From positions 1-64,000 of the forward strand of contig JAUXWT010000058.1 of the NCBI GenBank assembly GCA_030681475.1: 64,000 nt of DNA, read 5' to 3'. The translations under genes were made by a program, and so were the position numbers. The notes below the pieces were generated by a model. The model made no database searches, was not told the origin of the DNA, and saw nothing but the letters and a program-made list of their open reading frames with translations. This document shows positions 16,019 through 25,228 of the stretch, piece by piece; the first letter of the stretch is position 1, and each line of letters begins with the position of its first letter. This DNA is from Bacteroidales bacterium. GTDB taxonomy: Bacteria > Bacteroidota > Bacteroidia > Bacteroidales > FEN-979.

Positions 16019-19000
16019 TCACTTTGCCCGTGATATCTGAATAAAGGAGACCTCTACATCTCCTCCCTGTGGATAGAGACTAATCCAGTCATTATCTTCG
16101 CGCGACCACAAGTCCTGGTCCCTCACGCTGACCAGCCGCTCGCTGATCTTCCCGTTCGGGTTGATGTTGCGCATGACCACACCCCCGTTGGCCTGTTTGT
16201 CTTTTCCATATCGCATCAATACATTAAAGGGTTTGCCGGAGAGATTTTTGATCTTGATATATATAAAGTTGTTTTTCCTCGAGGCGATGTTCACCGGGGT
16301 GAATGAGAACTGTTTTTCATTGTTTGAATTAATGATCACGGGGGTATTCAATACATCTGCGATTGCGTTCTCCTTGATTGCCGTTCTGATCTTCAGGATC
16401 ATTTCACGCGGGTATTTCTCCATCGGAAGGAGATTCACTGCCTCCGTATAGGCGTCAATGGCTTTGTCATATTCAAAAGAGTTATAAGACCGGTCTCCAT
16501 CGGCTACCGCTTTATCATACAGCGATCTGTTGGCACGATACAGGCTGTCGATCCTTGCCGTGATCAGGTTTATCTGTGCTTTGGGATAAGGTTGGGTTGG
16601 AAAAACCGTCAAGGCCTCCTGATAGGTCTCTTTGGCTTTCGGGTAATCCTTGTCATTAAAGTAATTATCAGCATTTGCCAGGAGGTTCTCATAATATTTC
16701 TGCTTGCCAAGAAGTTCCTCCAGCGCTTTGTTTATTTCTGCAATTTTTTCCTTCGGATAGGTTGCCTGCGGTTTCATAACCAGCGCATCCTGATAACCTG
16801 CGCGTGCCTCTTCATATTTCTTCTGCGCCAGAAACTGATCGGCAGCAGCCAACGTGGCTTTGTAAGCATCCTCCTTTGCTTTCAACTCAGCCAGCACACC
16901 GTCGATCTCAGCAATTTTATCCTTTGGATACTGTTCGGAAGGTTTCAGCCCCGAAGCATTGAGGTATTCCACTTTCGCCTGGTCATAGGTTTTATCGGCC
17001 AGCAGTTGATCGGCTTTTGCCAGCGTCAGCTTGTACTGCTCATCCAGCATTTGCTGCTTTTCGATGGCCGCAAGGATATTGTCAATCTCGATGATCTTCT
17101 CTTTGGGATACTGCTCGCCGGGTTTTATTTTTCCAGCCTCAAGGAAAGCCGTTTTTGCCTGGTCATATATTTTCCCGAGCAACAATTTATCCGCTGCTGC
17201 AACTGCGGCGGCATACTGGTCATCGATGGCCTTAAGACGGGCGGCATCGGCCAGCAGTTTTTCGATTTCCGCCAGTTTTGTTTTTGGATACTGTTCTGAA
17301 TCTTTCAACCGGAGGGCTTTCTCATATTCCGATTTGGCCGGTTCGTATGACTTTTCATCCAGCAGTTTATCTGCTTTCACAATCGTTGCAGCATATTCAT
17401 CATCAAGGGCTTTTTGTTTGGCAATAGTCGCCAGGACCGCATCAATTTCAGAGATCTTTTCAACCGGATAATTTTCGGCCGGCTTCAGCCCAGTGGCCTT
17501 GGTATATTCAGCTCTGGCAGGCTGGTAGCTCTTTTCTGTAAGCAGTTTGTCAGCATTGGCAATGGTCGCCTGGTAGTTCTCCTCAAGTGATTTTGCTGCG
17601 GCTATCGCGGCAAGGATCCCATCAATTTCAGCAATTTTTTCCTTTGGATAAGTTTCAGAAGGCTTGACAAGCCCTGCGCTCAGGTATTCAAGCTTTGCCT
17701 GGTCGTAAGTCTTCGCCGCGAGCAGTTTATCTGCATTTACAATCATTCCGGCATATTTATCATCCAGCGCTTTGGCAGCGGCGAGATCTGCAAGGATCTT
17801 GTCAATCGCTGCAACCTGCTCCCTGGGATAGGTTTCGCCGGGTTTCAGCGCTTGGGCATTGACATATTCATTTTTAGCTGTTGCATATGCCTTATCCTCA
17901 AACATTTTATCTGCTTTGGCCAGGATGCCGGCGTATTGGGCTTCGAGGGATTTCTGCTTTTCGATGTCTGAAAGTATCTCTGTAATTTCCCTGATCTTTT
18001 CTTTCGGATATTCCTCTGCAGGTTTGAGCTTAAGCGCTCCCAAGTAAGCTGTCAATGCCGGTTCGTACGATTTGTCGGTGAGTAGCTTATCTGCCCGTAA
18101 AATGGTTGCGGCATAATCCTCTTCCAGCGCTTTTTGTTTGGCAATGGAGGCAAGTATGGCATCTATTTCTGTAATTTTCGTCTTTGGATATTGCTCATTT
18201 GGCTTCAGTCCCGAAGCATTGGTATATTCAGCCCTGGCCGGCTCGTAATTCTTTTCTGTAAGATAGTTGTCAGCCTTTGCAATGGCTGCCAGGTAATTTT
18301 CATCGACCGATTGCTTCGCGGCGATATCCGCCAAAATTTTGTCGATCTCTGCGATCTTTTCCTTCGGATAACGCTCATCAGGCTTGATACTCCCGGCATT
18401 CTGGTACCCGAGACGGGCCTGATCCCACGTTTTGGCAGCAAACAGTTTATCGGCTGCGGCGACGGAAGCTGCGTACTTTTCATCCAGTGCTTTCAGCGCC
18501 GCAAGATCACCGAGGATCCTGTCAATCTCTGAAATTTTTTCTCTCGGATAAGTGTCTTCAGGCTGCAATGCCAAAGCATTCTCATACTCCGTCTTAGCCA
18601 TGGCGTATGATTTCGCCGCAAGTAACTTGTCGGCTTTATCCACCGTGACTTTGTACAAGGCGATCTGGGCTTTCTGTTTCTCCAGGTTATACAGGATCAG
18701 GTTTATCTCGACAATCCTGTTTTTGGGATAAACCTCATCGGGTTTCATGTTCGAGGCATTTTGAAATTCAGATTTGGCAGCCAGATACGCTTTTACGATG
18801 AACATGCTGTCGGCCTGGCCGATTGCATTCGCATACCTGGCATCGAATGCCTTCTGCTTCGCATCTGCAGCCACCAATTTATCGATTTCAGCAATTTTTG
18901 ATTTGGGGTAGGCTTCATTGGGTTTGATCGCTAAGGCAGCCTGGAACTCCGACCGGGCCAATTCATAGACTTTGTTTCCAAATGCTTTATCGCCGGATGA

Positions 19001-20248
19001 GATCGCACTTTTATACTGCTCTTCCTTATCCTTTAATGCCATTGCAAAAATATTGTCTATCTCCCTGATCTTATCTTGTGGATACTGTTCGGCAGGTTTC
19101 AGGTTTGAGGCTTTGAGGTATTCGGCTCTTGCCGGTTCATACGATTTTTCGGTGAGCAATTTGTCGGCGCCGGCAATGGTTTTCACATATTGCTCCTCCA
19201 GACTCTGCGCCATGGCCGCTTCCTGCCCCGTCAGCAACTTATCGGCCTTTGAGACCATATCCCTTGGATAGGCCTCAGATGGCTTCACCGAACTTGCCAT
19301 CATATAGTTTTCTCTTGCCTTATAATACTGCTTTGCAATGTATAAACTGTCGGCCAGATCAATATACTTCTCATAATCGGCCTGTGCCGTGGCGCGCCGC
19401 ATCATGATCCCCTCGATTTCCTTTATTTTTTCCCTCGGATAAGCCTGTTCCGGTTTGATTGCCAGCGCATCCTGGTACGATTTGATGGCATCGGGGTATT
19501 GAACGGCCTGGAAGAACTGATCACCCAGGGCTACAGCTTTTATATATGCATCGTCCCTGGCTTTTTGAGCTTCCAGGATACCTGTAACCTCCCTGATCCG
19601 ATCCTGCGGATACTTTTCGCCGGGTTTGATACCTGCAGCTTTCCTGTAATCCAGCAATGCAACCTGGTAGTTTTTAACGAGATAGAATTTATCAGCGTTG
19701 GCAATGGCCTTTCCGTACTCCTCCTCTTTCACCTGGTTGTCAACCTGTAACTTGATGATCTCGTTGATCTTGTTCTTCGGATAGGCCTCTCCCGGCAGTA
19801 TCTTACTTGCATTCTCATATTCCTGCATGGCCTTCGCGTATTCACCGGCTTGAAAAAGCTTATCGGCGCTTGCTACTGTTACATCAAAAAGGATGTTCTG
19901 CGCCTTTGTAGAACGCAACAGTTCGAGTGTTTTACGAAGTTTTTCTTTGGCAACTTCATCTGTGGGGTTCTGTGATGCAGCCATCTGATATGCCGCTTTT
20001 GCATTCAGATAGTCTTTTTGACCGAAATATCTGTCGGCAGTTTTCATCAGGGCCGTGAATACCGAATCCTGTGCTTTACTCCGTTTGGACGGGATCGTAT
20101 CTCCCGAAGGAATCGCCCAGGTAGATGTAACATGCTGACCCGGCTGATCCGACATGTGATGATAGGTTGCAAACAGGCCAAATACGACTGATGAAACGAG
20201 TAATGCTGCAAAAATTGGAAAAGATTTTCCGGAACCGGTTATTTTCAT
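16019..20248 (-). CDS. Very long TPR-like repeat protein of about twenty 60-residue repeats
   Basis: This 1409-residue protein has a single N-terminal membrane anchor or signal (about 9-30), about twenty repeats of 60 residues, and a distinct C-terminal domain of about 110 residues. Each repeat reads roughly ADKLL..K.YD.A...Y..A..LKP.E.YPK.KI.EID.IL, i.e. a TPR-like helix pair followed by an extended linker helix with an invariant YP. I counted twenty YP-containing repeats plus one degenerate copy at the N-terminus. The C-terminal part (ASRKNNFIYIKIKNLSGKPFNVL..., SREDNDWISLYPQGGDVEVSFIQ) looks like a beta-sandwich. No catalytic motif is visible. A periplasmic scaffold or spacer is a reasonable guess. 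Neighbouring LolD is on the same strand but separated by 78 bp from this protein's start. Confidence 0.88.
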   Translation of the reverse strand: MKITGSGKSFPIFAALLVSSVVFGLFATYHHMSDQPGQHVTSTWAIPSGDTIPSKRSKAQDSVFTALMKTADRYFGQKDYLNAKAAYQMAASQNPTDEVAKEKLRKTLELLRSTKAQNILFDVTVASADKLFQAGEYAKAMQEYENASKILPGEAYPKNKINEIIKLQVDNQVKEEEYGKAIANADKFYLVKNYQVALLDYRKAAGIKPGEKYPQDRIREVTGILEAQKARDDAYIKAVALGDQFFQAVQYPDAIKSYQDALAIKPEQAYPREKIKEIEGIMMRRATAQADYEKYIDLADSLYIAKQYYKARENYMMASSVKPSEAYPRDMVSKADKLLTGQEAAMAQSLEEQYVKTIAGADKLLTEKSYEPARAEYLKASNLKPAEQYPQDKIREIDNIFAMALKDKEEQYKSAISSGDKAFGNKVYELARSEFQAALAIKPNEAYPKSKIAEIDKLVAADAKQKAFDARYANAIGQADSMFIVKAYLAAKSEFQNASNMKPDEVYPKNRIVEINLILYNLEKQKAQIALYKVTVDKADKLLAAKSYAMAKTEYENALALQPEDTYPREKISEIDRILGDLAALKALDEKYAASVAAADKLFAAKTWDQARLGYQNAGSIKPDERYPKEKIAEIDKILADIAAKQSVDENYLAAIAKADNYLTEKNYEPARAEYTNASGLKPNEQYPKTKITEIDAILASIAKQKALEEDYAATILRADKLLTDKSYEPALTAYLGALKLKPAEEYPKEKIREITEILSDIEKQKSLEAQYAGILAKADKMFEDKAYATAKNEYVNAQALKPGETYPREQVAAIDKILADLAAAKALDDKYAGMIVNADKLLAAKTYDQAKLEYLSAGLVKPSETYPKEKIAEIDGILAAIAAAKSLEENYQATIANADKLLTEKSYQPARAEYTKATGLKPAENYPVEKISEIDAVLATIAKQKALDDEYAATIVKADKLLDEKSYEPAKSEYEKALRLKDSEQYPKTKLAEIEKLLADAARLKAIDDQYAAAVAAADKLLLGKIYDQAKTAFLEAGKIKPGEQYPKEKIIEIDNILAAIEKQQMLDEQYKLTLAKADQLLADKTYDQAKVEYLNASGLKPSEQYPKDKIAEIDGVLAELKAKEDAYKATLAAADQFLAQKKYEEARAGYQDALVMKPQATYPKEKIAEINKALEELLGKQKYYENLLANADNYFNDKDYPKAKETYQEALTVFPTQPYPKAQINLITARIDSLYRANRSLYDKAVADGDRSYNSFEYDKAIDAYTEAVNLLPMEKYPREMILKIRTAIKENAIADVLNTPVIINSNNEKQFSFTPVNIASRKNNFIYIKIKNLSGKPFNVLMRYGKDKQANGGVVMRNINPNGKISERLVSVRDQDLWSREDNDWISLYPQGGDVEVSFIQISRAK
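16400..19990 (-). repeat. 180-bp tandem repeat array within the long TPR-like gene
   Basis: About twenty in-frame copies of a 180-bp unit follow one another without interruption. The most central copies share long stretches at DNA level, for example around GAAATTTTTTCCTTTGGATA-like segments, while the outer ones are more diverged. The pattern points to growth by unequal exchange from the middle of the array. Confidence 0.85.
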
Positions 20249-20326
20249 GCGATCTTGGTGCGTTCTGATGGGTTATTTTTATTGAAATTGAATAACGTGG
20301 TTTTTTAGGAATAATTACATGCCGGG

Positions 20327-20980
20327 TCACAAGTCGATCAAACCATCCTTCATGGTCAGCTTTCGATCGGCCATATCTGCCAGGTCAAGATTATGGGTTA
20401 CGATGAGGTATGTTTGCCGGAACATATCCCGCAATCTGAAAAAAAGTTTATGCAGTTCTACCGAGGATGTTGAGTCTAAGTTCCCTGAAGGTTCATCAGC
20501 CAGGATCACCGAAGGGTTATTTACAAGGGCTCTTGCAACCGCAACACGCTGCTGTTCCCCCCCGGAGAGTTCCGACGGTTTGTGGCCCGCGCGTTCGCTG
20601 AGGTTCATGATATCAAGCAGATCCATCGCTTTTTTCATGGCCTCCTTTTTTCCCATGTTGGCAATAAAAGCCGGGATGCATACATTTTCAAGGGCGGTGA
20701 ACTCCGGAAGCAAATGGTGGAACTGGAAAACAAAGCCGATCTGCCGGTTCCGAAAATCTGACAATTTTCGTTCCGACAGCGCCCCCACCCTGATCCCGTT
20801 AAGTTCAACTGTGCCGGAATCAGCTTTATCGAGTGTTCCGAGAATATGCAGCAACGTTGACTTCCCGGCTCCCGATGCGCCGACGATGGAGATGATCTCC
20901 CCTTTTTGAATTTCAAGGTTGATCCCCTTGAGAACTTTCAGCGGGCCAAAAGATTTTTGAATGTTTTGTGCAATGATCAT
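20327..20980 (-). CDS. lolD: ABC transporter ATPase, LolD type
   Basis: A 217-residue ATPase of the LolD/MacB branch, which powers release of lipoproteins from the inner membrane or related extrusion by a partner permease. It shows Walker [10 protein letters not shown], the Q-loop around [17 protein letters not shown], the signature LSGGEQQR, Walker [13 protein letters not shown] and the switch histidine in [11 protein letters not shown] longer reading frame begins at 21055, but the Met at 20980 ([12 protein letters not shown]) fits the family start and leaves room for a promoter at 20998. No permease gene (LolC/E) lies adjacent, so the partner is encoded elsewhere. Confidence 0.9.
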   Translation of the reverse strand: MIIAQNIQKSFGPLKVLKGINLEIQKGEIISIVGASGAGKSTLLHILGTLDKADSGTVELNGIRVGALSERKLSDFRNRQIGFVFQFHHLLPEFTALENVCIPAFIANMGKKEAMKKAMDLLDIMNLSERAGHKPSELSGGEQQRVAVARALVNNPSVILADEPSGNLDSTSSVELHKLFFRLRDMFRQTYLIVTHNLDLADMADRKLTMKDGLIDL

Positions 20981-20997
20981 AGGGTTGCCTTGAGCGG

Positions 20998-21005
20998 CAA
21001 AGTTA
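20998..21005 (-). promoter_or_regulatory. Putative -7 box for lolD
   Basis: TAACTTTG on the minus strand matches TAnnTTTG, 17 nt upstream of the chosen lolD start. A -33 TTG at the usual spacing is not obvious. Confidence 0.4.
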
Positions 21006-21032
21006 AGAAAATTGAAATCTTTGTCCCGCTTT

Positions 21033-21063
21033 TTTGTAAATCCGATACAAACCACTAATTTTG
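21033..21063 (+). promoter_or_regulatory. Bacteroidota promoter of sucC
   Basis: TTTG at 21033-21036 and TAATTTTG at 21056-21063 are separated by 19 nt and match the -33/-7 pattern. The sucC ATG follows 26 nt downstream. lolD and sucC are thus divergently transcribed from overlapping promoter regions. Confidence 0.65.
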
Positions 21064-21089
21064 AAAATCGATATTAACCTTACTACCAT

Positions 21090-22280
21090 ATGAACCTACA
21101 CGAATATCAAAGCAAATCAATATTAAAGAAATTCGGTGTTGCCGTACCGGAAGGCGGACTTGCACATACAGAATTCGAAGCCGTTAAAGCAGCCGAATAT
21201 CTGCAGGGAATTACAGGAACAGATAAATTCGTGATCAAAGCCCAGATTCACGCGGGCGGACGCGGAAAAGGAGGCGGGGTTAAAATTGCAAAATCCATTA
21301 AAGAGGTAAGCAACCTCGCGACACAGATTCTTGGAATGAACCTGGTGACCCCCCAAACAAGCAAAGAGGGAAAGCTGGTCAGAAAGGTAATTGTCGAGCA
21401 GAACATATTTTATCCGGGACCGTCAAAACCTGCTGAGATTTACATGAGTGTACTGCTGAACAGGGAAAAAGGACACAATATCATCATGTATTCGCCCAGG
21501 GGCGGCATGGATATTGAAACAGTGGCCGAAGAGACCCCGGAACTTATCTTCACTGAAGAGATCGATCCGAAAATCGGGTTGCAGCATTTCCAGGCCCGTA
21601 AAGTAGCATTCAACCTCGGATTAAAAGACGATGCCTATAAAAATATGGTTAAATTCGTCTTTGGCATTTATAAAGCATATGAGGGCAGCGATGCCACACT
21701 GATCGAGATTAATCCGGTGTTTAAAACCTCCGACAATAAGATCCTGGCTGCAGATGCCAAGATGGTGATCGACAATAATGCCCTGTTCCGTCATCCCGAT
21801 ATTGCGCTAATGCGCGACCTGGATGAAGAGGACCCCATGGAGGTCGAAGCAACACGTCATGATCTTAATTATGTTAAGCTGAATGGCAATGTCGGCTGCA
21901 TGGTCAATGGCGCAGGCCTGGCCATGGCCACCATGGATATCATTAAACTTTCAGGAGGCGATCCGGCTAATTTCCTCGATGTTGGCGGATCTGCCAGCGC
22001 GAAACGGGTGGAAGAAGGGTTCAGGATCATTATGAAAGATCCTGCTGTGAAAGCGATCCTTGTCAACATCTTTGGCGGGATCGTGCGTTGCGACAGGGTT
22101 GCGCAGGGCATCGTGGATGCCTATAAAAACATAGGGGAGATTAATATTCCCATTATCGTGCGCCTTCAGGGTACAAACGCGATCGAAGGTAAGAAACTGA
22201 TCGACAAATCAGGATTGAAGGTCCATTCGGCCATCACGCTGAAAGAGGCCGCCGATCTGGTTACGGAAGTGTTGAAGTAG
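21090..22280 (+). CDS. sucC: Succinyl-CoA synthetase, beta subunit
   Basis: The 396-residue ADP/GDP-forming beta subunit works with SucD to convert succinyl-CoA to succinate with substrate-level phosphorylation in the TCA cycle. An ATP-grasp domain covers the N-terminal two thirds (MNLHEYQSK start, KAQIHAGGRGKGGGVK, EINPV), and the CoA-ligase domain has the hallmark VNIFGGIVRCD near residue 330. Length is typical. The alpha-subunit gene sucD does not follow; the next gene is convergent and its end overlaps sucC by 20 bp. In this genome the two subunits are therefore encoded apart. Confidence 0.97.
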   Translation: MNLHEYQSKSILKKFGVAVPEGGLAHTEFEAVKAAEYLQGITGTDKFVIKAQIHAGGRGKGGGVKIAKSIKEVSNLATQILGMNLVTPQTSKEGKLVRKVIVEQNIFYPGPSKPAEIYMSVLLNREKGHNIIMYSPRGGMDIETVAEETPELIFTEEIDPKIGLQHFQARKVAFNLGLKDDAYKNMVKFVFGIYKAYEGSDATLIEINPVFKTSDNKILAADAKMVIDNNALFRHPDIALMRDLDEEDPMEVEATRHDLNYVKLNGNVGCMVNGAGLAMATMDIIKLSGGDPANFLDVGGSASAKRVEEGFRIIMKDPAVKAILVNIFGGIVRCDRVAQGIVDAYKNIGEINIPIIVRLQGTNAIEGKKLIDKSGLKVHSAITLKEAADLVTEVLK

Positions 22281-23532
22281 AGCGTACTTCCATCTCTTTT
22301 TGAAAAAGGAACATTCTTATTTTTTCCAGCACATCCACCGGAGAACGGGAAAATGAAAAGGAATCCCGGTCAACCTGCAATTGAGCGAATTCCTCCGGGG
22401 GGTAACACCTGGTCAGGAACTCCAAAAGGTTGACCTCATCGTTTCCCGGATCACTTTCCCATGTTGTTTTAAGGTACTGGAGTATCCGCAGCCCATCGAA
22501 TTTTTCGTGGAAAGCCCGGATGAACTGCGCTGGTTTTTTATGGTTCAACCTCAGGGGTTGCAACGGATCAGCTTCCCTGAAGGTCGTTGCGATGAACCGG
22601 ACGACCCTGGTATCCAGCGATTGGACAAATATGTTTGGAAGTAATTGGTAGGTTTCAAGGATCTCATCAAAAAGCGTCATGGGATAGATGGGATAGCTCG
22701 TCCAATCCCCTGCAGCGCCCTTGATCATGGCAGGTCCTGTGCCAAAGAAAACCCGGTCGGAGTACCTGGATTCAGGATAAACCAGTTCATCGTTCCATAA
22801 CAAAACATGCCCGTATTTCCTCAGTTTTTGCAGCAAATAAAAATCCTCGCCGCTCAGTTTTGGCGTCATGCCGCCGATGGCGCGATAAGCCCAAACCGGA
22901 AAAGCCATGGCCGAACCCAGTGCGGTAAATGCATATGGGGAACCAATGCGCGCCAGGTTGAGAAAATAGTGGCGCATGTATATTTCATAACGCAGCATGG
23001 CCCGTGCCACATCGCCGTCCGGAGGGGTTTTATGAAAATAAGGCACAGCTAAGGCAGCGGAGCCGGGATGTTTTTGAAAGTTTTCTGCCACCGACCAGAG
23101 ATAGTTCTCTGAAAAAACGGTGTCGGCATCCATACTTACAATAATATCCTCTGGATTGGCAACAATATTGATCTGATCCATCAGGGTTTTCCTGGCATAG
23201 CCTATGCCGTGCTGTTTTCCGGTCCAGCCATGTCCCGTGGAGGTACGATCAATTACCGTGATATCAAAACCTGACCATCCGTGCAGGAGATGAAGTGTTG
23301 CCCTGTTGTTTTTGCAAGCCGTGCATTTTACCGGATCATCCCACCATGCTTCCGGTTGATTCACACAGATAAACAGCCTGAACTGCTTATAGGATTGTAC
23401 CGAAAGGCAATCCAGCAACCGGGGCAGGTGTTCGGGCTCGTCCATCACAGGGAGAGCGATATAAATAAAAGGTAACCCGGAATTTCCGCGGGGTTTAGTG
23501 GTCAATGCCAAGTTTTTCGAATAATGCCTCAT
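22261..23532 (-). CDS. Glycosyltransferase family 2-like protein
   Basis: A 423-residue GT-A fold transferase. The N-terminus has the family opening YIALPVMDEPEHLPRLLDCL, and the metal/nucleotide-binding DADT motif occurs around residue 135 (IIVSMDADTVFSENYL). A region of GEDFYLLQKLRKYG in the middle corresponds to the acceptor side ED motif. No clear membrane segment is seen, so it is probably cytoplasmic or peripheral. Acceptor and sugar are unknown. The annotated ATG overlaps the end of the upstream protease gene by 38 bp; a TTG about 30 bp inside is an alternative start. The 3' end overlaps convergent sucC. Confidence 0.85.
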   Translation of the reverse strand: MRHYSKNLALTTKPRGNSGLPFIYIALPVMDEPEHLPRLLDCLSVQSYKQFRLFICVNQPEAWWDDPVKCTACKNNRATLHLLHGWSGFDITVIDRTSTGHGWTGKQHGIGYARKTLMDQINIVANPEDIIVSMDADTVFSENYLWSVAENFQKHPGSAALAVPYFHKTPPDGDVARAMLRYEIYMRHYFLNLARIGSPYAFTALGSAMAFPVWAYRAIGGMTPKLSGEDFYLLQKLRKYGHVLLWNDELVYPESRYSDRVFFGTGPAMIKGAAGDWTSYPIYPMTLFDEILETYQLLPNIFVQSLDTRVVRFIATTFREADPLQPLRLNHKKPAQFIRAFHEKFDGLRILQYLKTTWESDPGNDEVNLLEFLTRCYPPEEFAQLQVDRDSFSFSRSPVDVLEKIRMFLFQKEMEVRSTSTLP

Positions 23533-25120
23533 CCTCCACTACCGCTATTGCTTTCTGAACCTCCTGATCGGATTGGTTGATAATGGTGTACAATTCGGTC
23601 ATGTCCCAGAGTTTCTGTGCGATCAATCCCTTGATCTGTGCTTTGATCAGTTTCTCGGCATCGGCATACCCCTTTTCATCTAATTTGACGCCCTCTTTTT
23701 CAGCATAGGCAAAAAAGTCGGCCATAAAGAGTTCATCCATCTGGAAATTCTTGTCGTAGGTACTAAATTCAGGGTAACCTGCTTTAAGTGTTTTGCGTGA
23801 TTTATCCACATAGTCGCTGACAAAAGTATTGACGACATTTTTACGCCGGAGGTCGAGATAATAATCTGAAATCGGCGTCGAATCCCATGCAATAAAAATA
23901 TCGGGCATGATCCCGCCGCCGCCATAAACAACGCGCTTTTTTGAAGTGTAGAACTTCAGTGAATCGGGAAATTTGATACTGTCGGGATGAACCATTTCAC
24001 CATGTTTCATCCGGTTGCTGAGATCGGTATAATATTTATCAGTCCCTTCCGAGTATGGTTTCTGGATACATTTTCCGGAAGGATTGTAATACCTGGCGGT
24101 CGTCAGACGGATCTGTGAACTATCCGGTAACTGGTATGGCCGTTGAACAAGTCCTTTTCCAAAGGACCTTCGGCCAACGATAATGCCCCTGTCCCAATCC
24201 TGAACGGCGCCCGAAACGATTTCACTGGCTGAAGCAGAATTTTCATTGATCATGATCACCAGTTTTCCGGTTTCGAACAGGCCTCTGGCGGTACTGTAAA
24301 AATCTTCCTGCTGTGAACGGACGCCTTTGGTATAAACGATCAGCTTTCCGGCTCTGAGAAACTCGTCGGACAAGTCAATGGCGGTGCCCATGTATCCTCC
24401 TGAATTGTTGCGCAGATCAAGGATCATGCTTTTCATACCCTTGGATTTCAGCAGGTTGGTCGATTCGACGAACTCCTGCATCGACGTTTGTGCAAACTTG
24501 TTCAGGTTGATATAACCTATGCCGGGTTTGATCATATAGGCGGCATCAATGCTGTTGATCGGGATCTTGTCGCGGGTGATCGTAAAATCGATCAGGTCTT
24601 TTTTCCCTTTACGAAAGATGGAGACGTTCACCTTTGTTCCCCGTTTACCCCGCAGATGGTCCAGTACAAACTGGTTCGTGATATGTTTTCCGACAACAGT
24701 CTGCGTATCAATTTTTACAATTTTATCACCCGACATGATGCCAAGCCGTTCCGAAGGCCCGCCCGGAATGGCATGCACTACGGAGATGGTGTCCTTTAAA
24801 ATCTCAAACTGAACGCCAATGCCGTCGAAATTTCCCTCTAAAGGTTCGTTGGCACGCTGAACATCTTTCTTCGAAATGTAAACAGAATGAGGATCGAGCT
24901 CCTTCAGCGCCTCTACGATCGATTTCTCCACCAATTTGGCCTCATCAACGGTATCAACATAGGCATAGTTGATTAGTTGCATGGCTGCATTATATTTTTT
25001 TATACCGGCATTCGGATCCTGACGAGGGGTTTGTGCAACAGTGTATATGCCGAATGAAATAATTAACAGCATCAATATACTGCTTCTTAAAATATTAAAT
25101 ACGAATCTGTTATTCATCAT
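23495..25120 (-). CDS. S41 family C-terminal processing peptidase (CtpA-like)
   Basis: This 541-residue secreted or periplasmic protease has an N-terminal signal (about 10-30), a PDZ domain (about 100-185, with GIGVQFEILKDTISV and GGPSERLGIMSGDKIV) and the tail-specific protease domain. The catalytic serine is in NENSASASE at about 296 and the lysine in RRSFGKGLVQ about 25 residues later, giving a Ser-Lys dyad. The LDLRNNSGGYMGTAI motif is typical. The family trims C-termini of exported proteins. The C-terminal extension of about 150 residues is shared with Bacteroidota homologues. A TACCTTTG box lies 33 bp upstream. Confidence 0.93.
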   Translation of the reverse strand: MMNNRFVFNILRSSILMLLIISFGIYTVAQTPRQDPNAGIKKYNAAMQLINYAYVDTVDEAKLVEKSIVEALKELDPHSVYISKKDVQRANEPLEGNFDGIGVQFEILKDTISVVHAIPGGPSERLGIMSGDKIVKIDTQTVVGKHITNQFVLDHLRGKRGTKVNVSIFRKGKKDLIDFTITRDKIPINSIDAAYMIKPGIGYINLNKFAQTSMQEFVESTNLLKSKGMKSMILDLRNNSGGYMGTAIDLSDEFLRAGKLIVYTKGVRSQQEDFYSTARGLFETGKLVIMINENSASASEIVSGAVQDWDRGIIVGRRSFGKGLVQRPYQLPDSSQIRLTTARYYNPSGKCIQKPYSEGTDKYYTDLSNRMKHGEMVHPDSIKFPDSLKFYTSKKRVVYGGGGIMPDIFIAWDSTPISDYYLDLRRKNVVNTFVSDYVDKSRKTLKAGYPEFSTYDKNFQMDELFMADFFAYAEKEGVKLDEKGYADAEKLIKAQIKGLIAQKLWDMTELYTIINQSDQEVQKAIAVVEDEALFEKLGIDH

Positions 25121-25152
25121 AAAACGCTTATTGGGTCATGGTTTTGATTTGT

Positions 25153-25160
25153 CAAAGGTA
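25153..25160 (-). promoter_or_regulatory. Putative -7 box for the S41 peptidase gene
   Basis: TACCTTTG on the minus strand fits TAnnTTTG and lies 33 bp upstream of the start codon. No convincing -33 TTG is seen at 19-21 nt. Confidence 0.45.
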
Positions 25161-25228
25161 CTTTTATTTTACATTACTGTATCGAACTCAGTTCTAATTT
25201 AACTAATTTTATCGGGAAATATTATTCA

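Noticed and set aside
16400..19990. Regular repeats of 180 bp that might be read as a CRISPR or satellite array.
   Set aside because: All copies are in one reading frame of a single protein gene, with no unique spacers of constant size. No CRISPR array or cas gene is seen anywhere in the window.
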